Below are positions 50,601-62,060 of a stretch of DNA of 64,000 nucleotides, piece by piece. The stretch lies in contig JAJKFJ010022712.1 of assembly GCA_027382625.1 (NCBI GenBank), forward strand, positions 1-64,000, given 5' to 3'. The notes under the pieces were generated by a model, which was not told where the DNA came from, made no database searches, and saw only the letters and a program-made list of their open reading frames with translations. Source of the DNA: Tetmemena sp. SeJ-2015. Taxonomy: Eukaryota > Ciliophora > Spirotrichea > Sporadotrichida > Oxytrichidae. Every line of letters starts with the position of its first letter. Position 1 is the first letter of the stretch. The translations under genes were made by a program, and so were the position numbers.

Positions 50601-51432
50601 TAAAAGATGAGTATGTTTCAACAACAACTCGAACAAATTTTAATATTGTTGATGCTCTCTCTATCACTGGAGGATTCTCATCAATTATAATGCTTGTCTT
50701 TGGGGTCCTCACTATGAGAATTTAAAGGACTCTGTAAACTTGACAAATAATATTTTTTTGTTTTTTAGCTAGCTCACATTATGCCTATAAGTTTACTTCT
50801 TAACTATGTTAAAGAAACTTTTTATTTGCTTGGATGAGAATCAAAGCGGTCCATGTTCAAACCAGACACCATTTTTAAATCATCCCCATTATTTTTGCTC
50901 ATATATTTTAAGCTAATAATCGAGACATTAAGAAAATTCACACTAAAATGGGCTAGAAAAGCGAAAACAGTACTCCAAAGTCCTTAAGTCAGAAACATCA
51001 AGACTCTGATTTGAAAACATTTATTCAAAATAGTAATTCAAAGGATTCGATATTATTGACAACTTAAGGAAATTAATTTAAAAATTATTATAACTTGTAT
51101 TTTTAAATCAGAAGAACAAAAGTTTAACTCAGAACCACCAATTATATAAAGCTAAAGACTCAACCAAAACTTGGGTTAACTATGAAGAACGAATAGTAAA
51201 CGAAAATACTCTTAAAATTCAAGTAGGCCTCTTTGTTAAAATATTTATAAATTTTAGAAATCTTCAGTTGCAAATCAAAAAAAATAAGGTAATACAAAAG
51301 ATAAGTAGTGAGGAAGAATTATATTTTTGAATAAATATGTTTTTGATATTTTAGAATAACTGTCGAGCAAAAATAATCATACATATCATATATCAGAAAA
51401 TCATTCTGCCATAAAACTTCATATGCTATATT

Positions 51433-52058
51433 TCTTTTTTAGGGGGGGGCCTTTCCTCGACAGTAAAATTTTCTAATGAATAAAGGTGAGAAAAAATTAG
51501 TTTATAGGATAATTTTCGCTCCTAAACCGATTCCTCCATTTAAAGAAGTGTATTCTAACATCTAAAGCTTCAAATTTCAGTCCTTATTTTGTCGGTCAGA
51601 GGTCAGCTGCACCTAAATAAAATCTATATTTTAAGCTATTTTTTCGCTATTGTAAAATAAAATTAAAGCTAAATTTTTAAATAGTGCAACATTTTTTGAA
51701 TTCATGACATGCTTCAGCTATAATTCCAAAGAATTTAAACTGAAAAATTGTAGCCTTAGTCCCTTAATCATGAATTAAACTTTGGTTATATATAAATGTT
51801 GCACTATTTAAAAATTTAACTTTAATTTTATTTTACAATAGCGAAAAAATAGCTTAAAATATAGATTTTATTTAGGTGCAGCTGACCTCTAACCGACAAA
51901 ATAAGGACTGAAATTTGAAGCTTTAGATGTTCGAATACACTTCTTTAAATGGAGGAATCGGATTTAGGAGCGAAAATTATCCTATAAACTAATTTTTTCT
52001 CACCTTAATTCATTAGAAAATTTTACTGTCGAGGAAAGGCCCCCCCCCCTCTTTTTTA
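51433..52058. mobile_element. Long-TIR (Mutator-like) non-autonomous element with 9 bp target duplication
   Basis: 51442-51693 and 51795-52049 are near-perfect inverted repeats of ~252 bases, beginning with a G8 run then CCTTTCCTCGAC and ending with the complementary C10 run, around a ~100 base centre. TCTTTTTTA at 51433-51441 is repeated directly at 52050-52058 as a 9 bp target-site duplication. Very long TIRs plus a 9 bp duplication are hallmarks of Mutator/MULE elements. There is no coding capacity. It lies in an IES between tail segments of member D. Confidence 0.85.
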
Positions 52059-53289
52059 TTTAAAATAAACAAGAAATAGTGAAGTCCATAATTAAAAGAA
52101 GGGTAAAAAATGCTTTTGAACTCAACTTTTCAATGATTGATTTCATTAGGAAAAAAACACTTAGAGAATTTAAGAATTTTAAATTAATATTATAGAATTG
52201 ATACCCTGTTGTTCAAGGAAATTAAATAAGCAAGATAGAGTAAATTTAAAAGAATTATTGGATTAGATTGCTGAAATTATAGAATTTAAGTTTAAGATTG
52301 ATTTAAGAATGATATATTAATTGAACATTATCTTGACTTTTAACTATCTAATCCTTGAATGAATAACTGATAACTCATTACATCAATTTAGTTTTTTTAT
52401 TTATTTCTTGTAACTAATTCTACATACTACAGTCGTAGATTGACATAAACTTTAAATTGTAGATGGCAAATTTAAGTCTAACAACTTTTTTTTTTTAAAA
52501 AAATAAAATATATCTTAGCTCGAATTTTTCTATCCAACCATACTAAAATAAAGAGGATCTTTTAAAATTAACAAAACTGTATAAGGATTATTCTATAATT
52601 TAAATTTTATATTTTTTATAAAGATATTCTGATTCAGAAGGGTGTTCACCATTTGTAAAAAGAATTTGACGTAGTAAGATTTTTGAAAAAGGCCAGAATA
52701 TTTAATTTATAAATAGCAGATGCGTTGGGTCACATCTCTCTTTCTCCGTTCTAGAGAGACCTCATTCCTTACTTCAACAGTAACCTACTTACTTTAAATG
52801 ATTTTAATTTTATTTAAAAACTTCTTATCTCAACTTAATTTATTTTAGAATGATCACAAACCGAGACAGAATTTTCTTTAGACTTTGCAGATTCAATATC
52901 AACCTCAAACAAGAATAGCGTTAGATATAGCTCGGACCTAATTAAGACAAAAGATAAATATACATTAACAATATAATTTATCTAAAGATAAAACTTTCAA
53001 AGATGACCTGAACGATATCGCAATAAAATATTCATTCACCCCAATTTATTTTAAGAATAAATATCGCCTATAAAAGTGCAAAGTCATAAAAGATTTTAAG
53101 GATAGTCAATAATCTCGTATTTGACTCTGAAGAAGAGCAATAGCAGTTGCAAATACTCAATACAAAACACAATCAATGCAATAGAGTGAATTTTCGCAAG
53201 GGAGGCCAACACACTCTCGAACTCAATCCAGTTAGAAAAATACAAAATCCCGAAATCGGTAATGGAATTTCCATAGTTTGATAAATATT

Positions 53290-54140
53290 TTTTTCCTTTA
53301 TAATAGTTGGTGTGGAGGTTATTAATTTGGAAAAGGGTAAATAATTTATGATTTATTAATTAAGCTTAATGAAATTAACTAGAAAGTCAGAACTTAAATC
53401 TGAAAAGTCTCTGAAGAAAAGAAAGTTGAAGAAACACATTTAAAGTAAAAATGTTGTCAGAAAAATTTCAGATCCATCAGAGGACTTTTATTTGAAAAAG
53501 GATATCAATAAAGATGTTATTTTATAATTTTTAAAAAATTTATGTAACTCACAATAAGAAAGTTACTGATTAAATTAATAAGAATTTACAGTGATAAACT
53601 ATATAATAATTTTTTGCAATTTTCATCAGCTAGAAAAGCCAAGAATCCTAACCTAATTTTCAAGATTTTCTATTTTTTTGATAGTACAAATATACAATTT
53701 TTATCTTAATTATAAAAGTTAAATTGATTCTTTATATTTAGAATTAAAGAGTGCAACTACTTCATCTATAGATAAATATTTAATGTTAATCTTTACTTGT
53801 TAATCTTATAAATATCTGAACCATTATTTTATATTAAGAATATAAATATAGATTGAATACGAATATGAATTGTCAGCTACATAAAATTTATTTAACGCCT
53901 AGGGATTTGCAAATAGCAAAGTATAGATTGTGAATTACTAAGAGAAAGAGAAAAAAACAACCCAAGTTATAATATACTTATTCAGTGAGTTTTACTACTT
54001 TTATAAACTTAAACTAATTGATTGACCAAAAAACAAAGCAAAGAAGTCGCACAATCTATCGACTTATTATTATTCTAGTTATTAAAAAACTACTCTTTTC
54101 CACTTCCCTAACTTTGTGAGTCTGGGTATCAACTCTTTCT
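53290..54140. other. AT-rich spacer after member D
   Basis: No gene supported; Lys/Ile/Asn-rich short frames only. Confidence 0.45.
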
Positions 54141-54159
54141 GCTTTCCTTCTTCACTTTC

Positions 54160-55365
54160 CAGATTTTAGCATGCTTTGCATATTGATCTCTTCAAGTTCG
54201 CTAAAAAAAACTCTCAGATTTTTTAACATTTGGCAGACTTTTCACTTAATCCAATCCTATTTTGATACCTCCATGAAGAGGACATTTTTTAAACTCTTCT
54301 TTGTCAAAGTTGAAAATAAAACAAGACTCTGGATGTTAAGTTCGCAATATAATCTCAGTGAGCAACTACAGGAGAAACTTTAGCTAAAGCTTGGATATGG
54401 GGCATGCTTTTGTATCAAGTTTAGTGTCATTCCAAGGAGAGAAAAAAATACCTAAGCAGCCCTTAAACAACTTTGAAAGTTTATGAGAGTATTTCTGTCC
54501 TTCTTAAAGTTGCACTTGAATGAGACAAGTCCAAAAAAAGAGAGCATGCCTAGTTTAAGAGATCAAGTTGTTTTTTACAGATTTAAAAGTTTCACTCGTT
54601 TGAATTAGGTCCGAGAATAGAACTTTCTCGAGTCAAGTTGCCAGAATTCAGGATTAGCCAAATTAAATTTAAGTTACCCATGGAAAGGTTAAAATCTTGA
54701 TCATAGAATATGTACCTTACAAGTCTTGCTCTATTAAGTCTAGCATGACCGAATGTCAAAGTTTAAATCCAGGATTTGATGCTGAATAACCACAATGACT
54801 GAGTCATGGGTTTAGTCCAGCACTTTGATGCTCTGAGCTATCACTTTCACCTAGTGCTCTCTAAAGTTGTCAAGTCAGCACTAACAAAACTTTCTTGCTT
54901 TAATCTCAGACTCTTATAACTTTTCATTTCAAGTATTCGAATAATTATTCACTAGATCCAACCAGGGTGAGTACTGCGCATTGAGCAGGACATAGCACTT
55001 CAAAATCTTGCAAGTCTCTAAGACCTGAAAGTAGCTGTGATCACAGCATTGCCGATGAAGACCAGAACATCCTTTTCTTTAGTCCGTAGAGAGGATATTA
55101 CACTGAAAAGTGTTTTGCCCACTAAGTTCTCAAAGATGGTTGAATCTACTTCTCATGCAAATATTTGAGTAGAAGATGTTCAGTGGTCTCAAGAAAGTTA
55201 AGACATCGAATACTACTTCATTCAATTCTGCTTGAGCAAAATCTAAACTATTACTAAAGAGATAAGTCCTCTTTATTGAATTAAGAGGAAGGAGTTTATG
55301 TTTTGAAGATTTTAGGCTAGATTGAAAAGTTTTCTTTTAATCTCATTAAGATTGATGAACTATAA
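54160..55365 (-). CDS. Unrecognised minus-strand gene, leucine-rich, with frame breaks
   Basis: Minus-strand segments with TAA/TAG as Gln: from 55365 KSSKHKLLPLNSIKRTYLFS and ELNEVVFDVLTFLRPLNIFY; from ~55145 TIFENLVGKTLFSVISSLRT, then KEKDVLVFIGNAVITATFRS; from ~54935 MKSYKSLRLKQESFVSADLT, WTKPMTQSLWLFSIKSWIQT, RLVRYIFYDQDFNLSMGNLN and LNSGNLTRESSILGPNSNE; then LVLFSTLTKKSLKNVLFMEV and KNLRVFFSELEEINMQSMLK near 54180. Regular Leu/Asn spacing resembles ciliate leucine-rich-repeat or F-box-like proteins, but I cannot assign a family. In-frame TGAs near 54855 and 54270 and a frame change at ~55140 point to IESs, errors or decay. Confidence 0.45.
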
Positions 55366-55568
55366 ATATTTCCGATTTAGAAGTTTTTTTGAGAGATTAA
55401 CAAGCAAGCAATTGAAAATTAATTAAAAAAATTAAAAAATATTCTTTGGGCTTCTGAATTTAAAAGTAGATTCGAAGAGTTAAAATTAGATAAAGTAGTG
55501 AATAAAACTTGTATTTTAAAGAAGAATTTGAAGAGAGAATAACTCAATACTTAAGAATTAATTATTAG

Positions 55569-58500
55569 ATGACGAATAGTAAAAGTTACAGGCATACCTT
55601 CGCCTCAAAATTTACCCACTTTTTTGAAAGCAAGGTCAAGAAGATAGATAAATTCGGATTTCCAGTCTCCCTCACCTACAAGCGAGAAGTCACATACTAG
55701 TCAGCGTTTGGAGGCGTTATGACAATACTCTCAACTCTTGCAGTCATAGCTTTCTTTGCCTCTCAATTCATAATTTTTTATTATAATTTGTAATAAGTTT
55801 AAATTTGACAAAGCGATAAATAACAAATAGTTCACAATTAATAACACCAGTTATGTATAAAAACAATAAATTCTAATTCTTATGTTAAAGACCTCTATCT
55901 GGATCAGAGAGATGTAGTATTTATAATTAAATTTCTTACTATTTAACGTTGAAGACTTTGACTACGCAGTCACTCTTGTATACAGAGGAACCAATCAAAA
56001 CAATTAGATATTTTAATCTTTGATTTCTTTTACATTGAATGCCTCAGTAATATCCTCTAATCTCCAAACCTACTTCACTATAACTTTTTTTTAAATACAT
56101 AGTTTAAGATAATTTATTAACTTATGTGAGCTACGAATCCTTTTTGAAGAAGTCTTATGTGGAGGGTGAATATCCCTATGACCAGGTCTTTAACTACGTT
56201 CCGATTATTCATTTTATATTTAGATGGACAGATGCGCCAACTCATCTTTCATAAAAAGATCATATGCAGGGAGGAGGAGTAAATGTGCTCATCCTCTTTT
56301 AATGAGCAAAGCATAATAGTCTGGCAAATTTGGTTAAAAATGATAACAATTAAAGAGATTTTGACTTTTTTAATTTAAAGAAGGAACAAAAATAAAATAT
56401 TTAAACATTTATGGCTATTTTTGGCTTGTAACATTCTTCTTAACATCATAAAAAGATTTGAAAGGATCAATAGATATGGCTTATTTATAAAAAATTAAGG
56501 ATCTATCATAATTATTGTTTAAATTATTTTAAAGCAAGTCTTTTAATAAAGAAAAAGCTCTAAAAAAATATAAAAATCTAAAATTTGATTCTCAAGAAAA
56601 TTTAAAGCTAAGATCCTATATTTTTTGCCAATTTTGGCTTTAGTCCCTGTTTGATAAATTTTATAATAAAATGGAGTCACACTACTGGACCCTCTAAAAT
56701 ATGTATATTTGAATAAACTCCAGGTGTCTAAATAATTTGTTTGTATTTTTTGAGGTTTATGGGACTCTCGAGGGACAATAATTATCATATAAATTTAAGA
56801 TTACCTGACAATAATTCAAACTGGTGGTGCCCCTAGTATAAAAACCTTACCGTTTCAGGCACCTTGTCAAGTCAAGTAAGAAAGTTCTTCATCGTCTAAG
56901 TGTCTTACTGCAATCCCTACCTCTTGAAGCTCAACCTTTATTTAACTAGTTTAATATTATTATACTCAACTTTCCGAACGATACTTGTAAAAGTAAAGCT
57001 GATGCGGATCTCTTATTGCTTTAATAGAAAAATAAATTATTTTTATATGCCTTAAATGACTCTTCTAATATCTGAAATGACCTCTTACTTTGAATATGAA
57101 GTTATTTTTTTAAAAGAATCGGCTTCATTCGAAACTCCAATCTTATTTTTATAATCAAGCGTACTATAACCTCCTCAACAATATATTTCAGTCAAGACAC
57201 CAAGATGATCTTCTATAAAATCCAAAAGTAAATTGCCTACCTCAAAGACTCTTGGCTTTTAGCTGGTAAACTAAAAACAATTATCCTAAATTCTACTTTT
57301 TTTTTAAATAAAAACTAACTCATTAAATAAATAAGGAACGCCCAATACTATATATATTTGTCTTTGGAGTTTATGAATGATCAAAATCTCACTTATACTA
57401 CTAAACTAATAAATTAATAGATTGCTACTTTCGATTTTGATTATGCAGATACCCGCTCTAGGTTTGACCAAACACTCATCAATATTTACATTTACCAAGA
57501 AATTAATATTCTTTAATTATTTTAAAAGATGAAAAAGTCACAACTACCACCCGCACTAATTTCAATATTGTAGACGCTCTTTCAGTGAGTGGAGGATTTT
57601 CCTCAATCATTATGCTGGTCTTTGGATTCCTCACTAAGCGGATACAAAGGTCTCTCTAAACACTTTATTCCATATTAATTAATTATAAATTAACTTAAAA
57701 AAGTTTACTTCTTGACTATGTTGAAGAAGCTATTTATCTGTTTAGATGAAAGTGGTGGTAGCGGAAGTTACGGGGACAAATCCTTTTTCCTAACACCATC
57801 TTTTGATAAAAGCTAAACTCTGGCTTAAAAAAAAAATATCTTCTAGCAAGCAAGGAAAAAAGTTGAGAACAAACGCAGGGCTCATGGCTGTTGCAGCATT
57901 TTCTAAGCCTCTGCATAAAATAAAGTAGGAGTCTGAAACTAAAAGAAAATTGGTAGATCAGACAGAAGATGGGAAAATAATCCAATCACAGAGAAAATAT
58001 AATGTTCACATTTTGATTCTTAAATATTAGAATCGAATGAAATTGCGGAAGCGCTTATATTATTATATACGTGCTCGGTAAGGATTGGTTTTGTCTTCTT
58101 AGAATAATTATTTTATTGTTAGATGTCGCCTCAAAAGGCGTTTCCGACGTGATTTGCCTTAGCAAACGACAACCTAGAAGCGGTTGCGACCCCACTGCTG
58201 TACGATTAAGTTGGCCCAGAATAGGTGAGTCGTGGACTGGCATCTATATGTAGAGAGAAGAATCATAGAATGACGGCGGAGAGCTGCTATTCTTAACTTG
58301 ATGCTTCTTGATAGCTTTCGTCTTTATTTGAGGAAACCTGCTCTCGAGAAAAGGTATAACTTTCATGTCTGGCACGTGAGCCCGAATCGAATATCTTAGC
58401 CTGCGATGAGGGAGGATGAGGTGAGATCGGAGTCATGGAGCTTTCTCTTCTTGGATGGTCGCACCGACTTGGAATCCATTCCTATGTGGGAATAATAAAT

Positions 58501-60480
58501 TCATAATAAATGTAATCACCCTAATTACTTTCAATTATATGTATCATATTTCATTTTAAAATCTGACGAACTTAAACCAAACAAGGGGTAAGATTTAAAA
58601 ATTGAGAAAGACACCTTAAATTCATTGTAATAAATATTATATTGAAGAAATATTTTCATTTGTCAATTTAATTGTATCTAGAAATGCCTAATTTAAAAGT
58701 AGTTGCAAGTAAAATTCCTGCTTTTGAAAAGAAGCTCCCTCAGTTTAATTTTAGACCATTAGGATTATTTTTTGTTCAATAGTCTTGGTTTAATATTGAA
58801 GCAAGATCAGAATCTTTTACATGAAATTCCCATTGTCCAAAGTAGAAAACTAAAAGGTAAATTAGAAAACGATTTTGAAAATAAATGATGTATGATGAAT
58901 GATGAATTATTGAGTATGAAAAAGAATAATCAATGAAACAATTTTTACTTATAAATAGAGTTTCTTAACATTTGATTAATTCCTTAAATTTATTGTTTGC
59001 CTTATTATTTGGGATTATATATTTGTATTAACACTACCTTTTCCCAAATCATCAATTGAGATTCATTTCATCTTGAAAGCAAATAATTTTTGAAATATAT
59101 TACTTAGAATTAGAAGTAAAGTTTTCATTGCAGTTATAAAAAAATTGAGATTTTTCTCATTTCGTAATATTATCTACACAATTCTTACGTATATAATTAG
59201 GAGATTTTTTTATTTCATTCGAGCCAAAAAATTAACCAGATAGGGTAATGCCTTATATATCTCAGAATTAAAGTCAACCTCTTTAGATAAATCACAATTT
59301 ATATTTAATTTAGCTACCAGCTTTATCATCAAAGAAGAAAGAAGATACTCTCAGTTACTAGAGTGGAGAAGATTAAATTATATTGAATAGCAAATTATAT
59401 ATTCGGTGTTCAACTTTAATTCATAGAAGTTAAAAATTCCTGACACCATTCCTGCTACGAAATCTTTTTTATTTTTCTAAAGAAGAATAAATTTAAGAAA
59501 TAGTAGTTAGTAAAGTAGATAATTGAACAGAGAGTTGGCAGGGCTTTTGAACTTAATTTCTCGATGACATCTTTCATTTGGAGAAAATCTCTTCGAGAAT
59601 TAATTTTAAATTCATTATCCTATGTGTTGAAGAAATTTTGCCTTGTTGTTGTTCTAAGAAATTGCAAAGATAAGACATAATTATAAATGAATAAAGGATT
59701 TTTAGAGTGGACATATTAATTCAGAAGGGAGTGGAATAATTATAAAAAGAGTTTGACGTTGTAAGATTCTTAAAGAAGGCTAGAATGCATAAAATATATT
59801 TATGAATCGCTGACGCACTGGGGCACATATCACTGACGCCTTTCCAGAGAGACTTAATTCCTTATTTCAATAGCAATCTATTGACCTCTAAAGATTCATT
59901 TTTATAAAATACAAAAAATAAAATTTGATCACAAGCCATTAGCAAGGACATCTACTAACTTTGCAGGCCCTAATTTCTCTGCGAGATAGAGCATTCGTTA
60001 CACTTCAGATCTTCTATAAGTCAAAGATATGTTTTAATATTGTAAGATAAAACATTCAAGAATGAGATAGAGGATATTTTTTTAAATAAATGAGTTGAAG
60101 TTTTCATTTTTTCATATTGCTGCTAAGAGTTTAAAGTCTCAGAAATTGATGAGACTTGTAAGAAATCTTGCTTTTCCTACTGACGGTAGTGACTAGATAG
60201 AGATTCTTGCCTCTTGCAATACTTAGCATACTCTCTACAATTTAGAAAAATCAACAAAGTCAAAGTCTCCTCAAAATCTCTAACTCAATTCTTTAAATAA
60301 GATTCAAAATCGCAAATATAGTAGCGGGATCACCATTGTTGGAAATATTATGGTTCTATTTTATAGTTCTGATTTGTTGATGTCGACGATAAATAAGGAA
60401 AAGGAAAACTCAATATAAAAGTCGTATTATTTACTAGATACTTTTAAACTAACTTATAGTATAGGATCTTCGTTGAATAG
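55569..60480 (+). CDS. Family member E: two-TM membrane protein, germline copy
   Basis: ATG 55569 (MTNSKSYRHTFASKFTHFFE). MDSs: 55569-55768 (FGFPVSLTYKREVTYQSAFG plus membrane segment), 55802-55856, 55880-55923, 55940-~56000 (VEDFDYAVTLVYRGTNQ), 56035-56085, 56130-56250 (VEGEYPYDQVFNYVPI), 56815-56935 (NWWCP), 56965-57020 (NFPNDTCKSKAD), 57190-57265, 57435-57500, 57530-57660 (DALSVSGGFSSIIMLVFGFL) and 57705-57960 (KKLFICLDES, FFLTPSFDKSQTLA). After a ~1.4 kb interruption the tail resumes at 59290-59390 (KEERRY, EWRRLN), 59530-59680 (RAFELNFSMTSF), 59730-59785 (EFDVVRFLKKARM), 59805-59900 (ADALGHISLTPFQRDLIPYF), 59945-60040, 60125-60230 and 60260-60345. The stop position used by D reads GGA here, so the end is uncertain. 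Closest to member C. Confidence 0.75.
55769..55805. other. IES with AATT pointer (member E, site 1)
   Basis: AATT at 55765-55768 and 55802-55805, same position as in C, D and F; insert sequence differs. Confidence 0.8.
55857..55885. other. IES with TTATGT pointer (member E, site 2)
   Basis: TTATGT at 55851-55856 and 55880-55885; excision reads AGTTATGTTAAAGAC (SYVKD). Confidence 0.8.
55924..55945. other. 22 bp IES with TATTTA pointer (member E, site 3)
   Basis: TATTTA at 55918-55923 and 55940-55945; excision reads GTATTTAACGTTGAA (VFNVE). Confidence 0.8.
56936..56970. other. IES with CTCAAC pointer (member E, site 4)
   Basis: CTCAAC at 56930-56935 and 56965-56970; excision reads AAGCTCAACTTTCCG (KLNFP). 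Confidence 0.85.
58131..58479 (-). CDS. Unrecognised hydrophilic coding trace inside the tail interruption of member E
   Basis: Minus-strand ATG at 58479 (MDSKSVRPSKKRKLHDSDLT) with a basic PSKKRK patch resembling a nuclear localisation signal. After a one-base frame change near 58395 it continues as RARHESYTFSREQVSSNKDE, QEASSQEQQLS and TQSYSSGVATASRLSFAKAN, ending GNAF with TGA at 58131-58133. One in-frame TGA occurs near 58270. GC content is clearly above the surroundings. Ser/Gln richness is typical of ciliate nuclear proteins, but no domain is recognised. It lies between tail segments of member E, so it is either nested in an IES or a gene fragment carried by an insertion. Confidence 0.35.
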
Positions 60481-60499
60481 GGTGATTGACTTAACTTAA

Positions 60500-61020
60500 C
60501 TTTATCTTTAAATTGTATCATAAAGTTTATATTGAGGAGGGGTTGGGTTGAGGGGAGTAAGGCTTGTGATTTATTAGCCTTGCTTAGGTCTTCGAAGATG
60601 GCAAAAGACTCCACATAACAATCTGGTTGAAGGCCGGCTTGAAATTTTAAGATCTTGTGGAATGAGATGCCTTTAATGATGAGAAATCCGCCAATAGCGA
60701 GATGAAGAGTGAGTTCGCAGAGAGAGGTTAAGAAATGTGGAAGATTGAAGAGGCCAGAGATAGTGGTGTTGTGTTGAAGTTAGCCTGCTTTGCTTATCGC
60801 ACCGATTTCTGAATGAATTTCTATGAGTATTGGAATAGAGACTACATGCTTTCCTGAACACAGCTGAGCTTGGTGACTGCCAGACATTGAAGTTAGATTA
60901 GTCAATGCAGAGACGACGACTACTCTCGTATATCCATTTTACTGCGCATTTGGAAAACTCCTGCTGGAGTTTTTTTGTCTTCTGTATCATCCTCCTTACT
61001 GTAGAACGAGTAACAAACTT
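60500..61020 (-). pseudogene. Possible IS630/Tc1-type (TBE-like) transposase remnant
   Basis: Minus-strand frame from ~61020 reads KFVTRSTVRRMIQKTKK (helix-turn-helix-like), then RRLCIDQSNFNVWQSPSSAV, which resembles the first catalytic Asp region (F-x-DES-x-F-x-x-W) of IS630/Tc1/mariner transposases. Downstream, frame-shifted, GAISKAGQLQHNTTISGLF resembles the following G-containing strand. Hypotrich TBE transposases belong to this superfamily. Spacing between the helix-turn-helix and the Asp is shorter than usual and the frame is broken, so the call is tentative. Confidence 0.35.
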
Positions 61021-61120
61021 CACTATACTTGAATCCATTACGCTTATAATCATTTTACTGCCAAAAAGTAGATAGAAGTGGAAAACAAAATCAATAGCTA
61101 AGATAGTGACAAGGCTGAAT

Positions 61121-61786
61121 TATAGGAAGTATACGAATAGATGATCGTTGACGTAAATAAAATACAAATTGAATTATGTGAGCTATTTGAAGCTGAACTC
61201 CTTTTGAAACTTATTTCTTCAGGTTTATATTTTGATTTTTGAATACTTTAAGCAATTGTTGTTTGACACTGTAACCATCTGCTAGTGTTTTATCTTTCCA
61301 TACAGCACTCATTTTGGCCCTAAGTTGATCATTAGCTCCTGAAAAAATGTCTTACTAGATTTCAGTGGCATTCACTCTCCGCTTAAATAAAGTTTGTACC
61401 CTTGTACTTATTTTCAAAGCATGGAGGAGATTTTTATGTAGCATCGAGCAGTCCCCATTTCACATTGTAGCGTCCTAATAAGATCAGATTATTATCATTT
61501 ACCTTATGAAAATTAGTGATATTTATGGCTAAACTTTTATAATAAATCCAAAATAAGATAAAAGCGAAAAGGTTTACTTACCTCTCTGTCTTTAGTATGA
61601 TGAAATGTAGAAACAGTTCAGAGGTAAAAGAGATTTGAGATTACACATTCTGCCATTAGGTATTTTTATTTAAAAATAATGAAATTAATCTAATTCTAAT
61701 CAAATAAACTACTGTTGATAAACTATTTAAAAAGTAGCACATATTTTTCATTTATTTGATGATCATCTATTCGTAAAGTTCCTATA
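61121..61786. mobile_element. 666 bp element with 26 bp inverted ends related to those at 2.7-3.2 kb
   Basis: 61121-61146 (TATAGGAAGTATACGAATAG...) is inverted at 61761-61786 with two mismatches. The same sequence with five differences forms the perfect inverted repeat at 2741/3195. The interior carries a minus-strand open stretch from ~61440 to ~61180, including FKRRVNATEIQQDIFSGAND and AVWKDKTLADGYSVKQQLLK. Superfamily unknown. Confidence 0.6.
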
Positions 61787-61799
61787 TATTGAGATGAAT

Positions 61800-62060
61800 A
61801 ATTTTCTTAATAACTTTGCTCAGTCTCAAATGACAGAGCTGTCATGGCCTCTTTTCCTTCTTCATCTCTTACAGAATAGCCATTCTTTCATAATCTGCTA
61901 ACAATCATGTTGAAAGTTCTAGATATAAGATCAAGATTGCGAGAAACTTCTTAATACGGAATCTGATATTCTTTTCTAGGAAAGTGATCTAATTTTTAGA
62001 TATTGTAGAGTGCTGTGCTCATAACTAATATGGCTTATTATCGAGATAAAATTCTCCTTT
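61800..62060 (-). CDS. Winged-helix-like coding trace, unknown
   Basis: Minus-strand frame from ~62020: STALYNIQKLDHFPRKEYQI, PYQEVSRNLDLISRTFNMIV, then one in-frame TGA, KNGYSVRDEEGKEAMTALSF. The pattern of two helices and a NGY turn resembles a DNA-binding winged helix, as in transposase N-termini. It could be the front of the transposase remnant at 60500-61020 split by the 61121-61786 element. Confidence 0.35.

Larger units (their letters stand above)
46579..53281 (+). pseudogene. Family member D: two-TM membrane protein copy with premature TGA
   Basis: ATG 46579 (MKELLKKSLVSRL). FGFPVSLTYKREVSYQSVFG and a membrane segment end at 46772; then 46805-46860, 46884-46924, 46937-~47000, 48360-48480, 48598-48720, 49510-49565, 50300-50385 (KIKKQIAYLEDSWLIAG), 50520-50580, 50610-50740 (DALSITGGFSSIIMLVFG) and 50800-50865. 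The tail includes 50935-51080, 52105-52260 (NAFELNFSMIDF, ELIPCCSRK), 52650-52695 (KEFDVVRFLKKARI), 52720-52800 and 53085-53281 (ends IQNPEIGNGISIV, TGA). In the assembled frame codon GAT is followed by TGA at 46910-46912, where F has ACA and C/E have AGG/AGA. A GC-rich repeat (47.3 kb) and a long-TIR element (51.4 kb) sit in its IESs. The premature stop suggests decay unless it is an error. Confidence 0.65.

Noticed and set aside
39979..56970. Interpreting the short inserts as spliceosomal introns
   Set aside because: They lack GT...AG ends, and each is bounded by a direct repeat of which exactly one copy must be removed to keep the frame, the signature of IES pointers.
58071..58253. 60-residue plus-strand frame with hydrophobic start
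   Set aside because: Overlaps the better-supported hydrophilic minus-strand coding trace; neither is strong, but this one has no support beyond being open.
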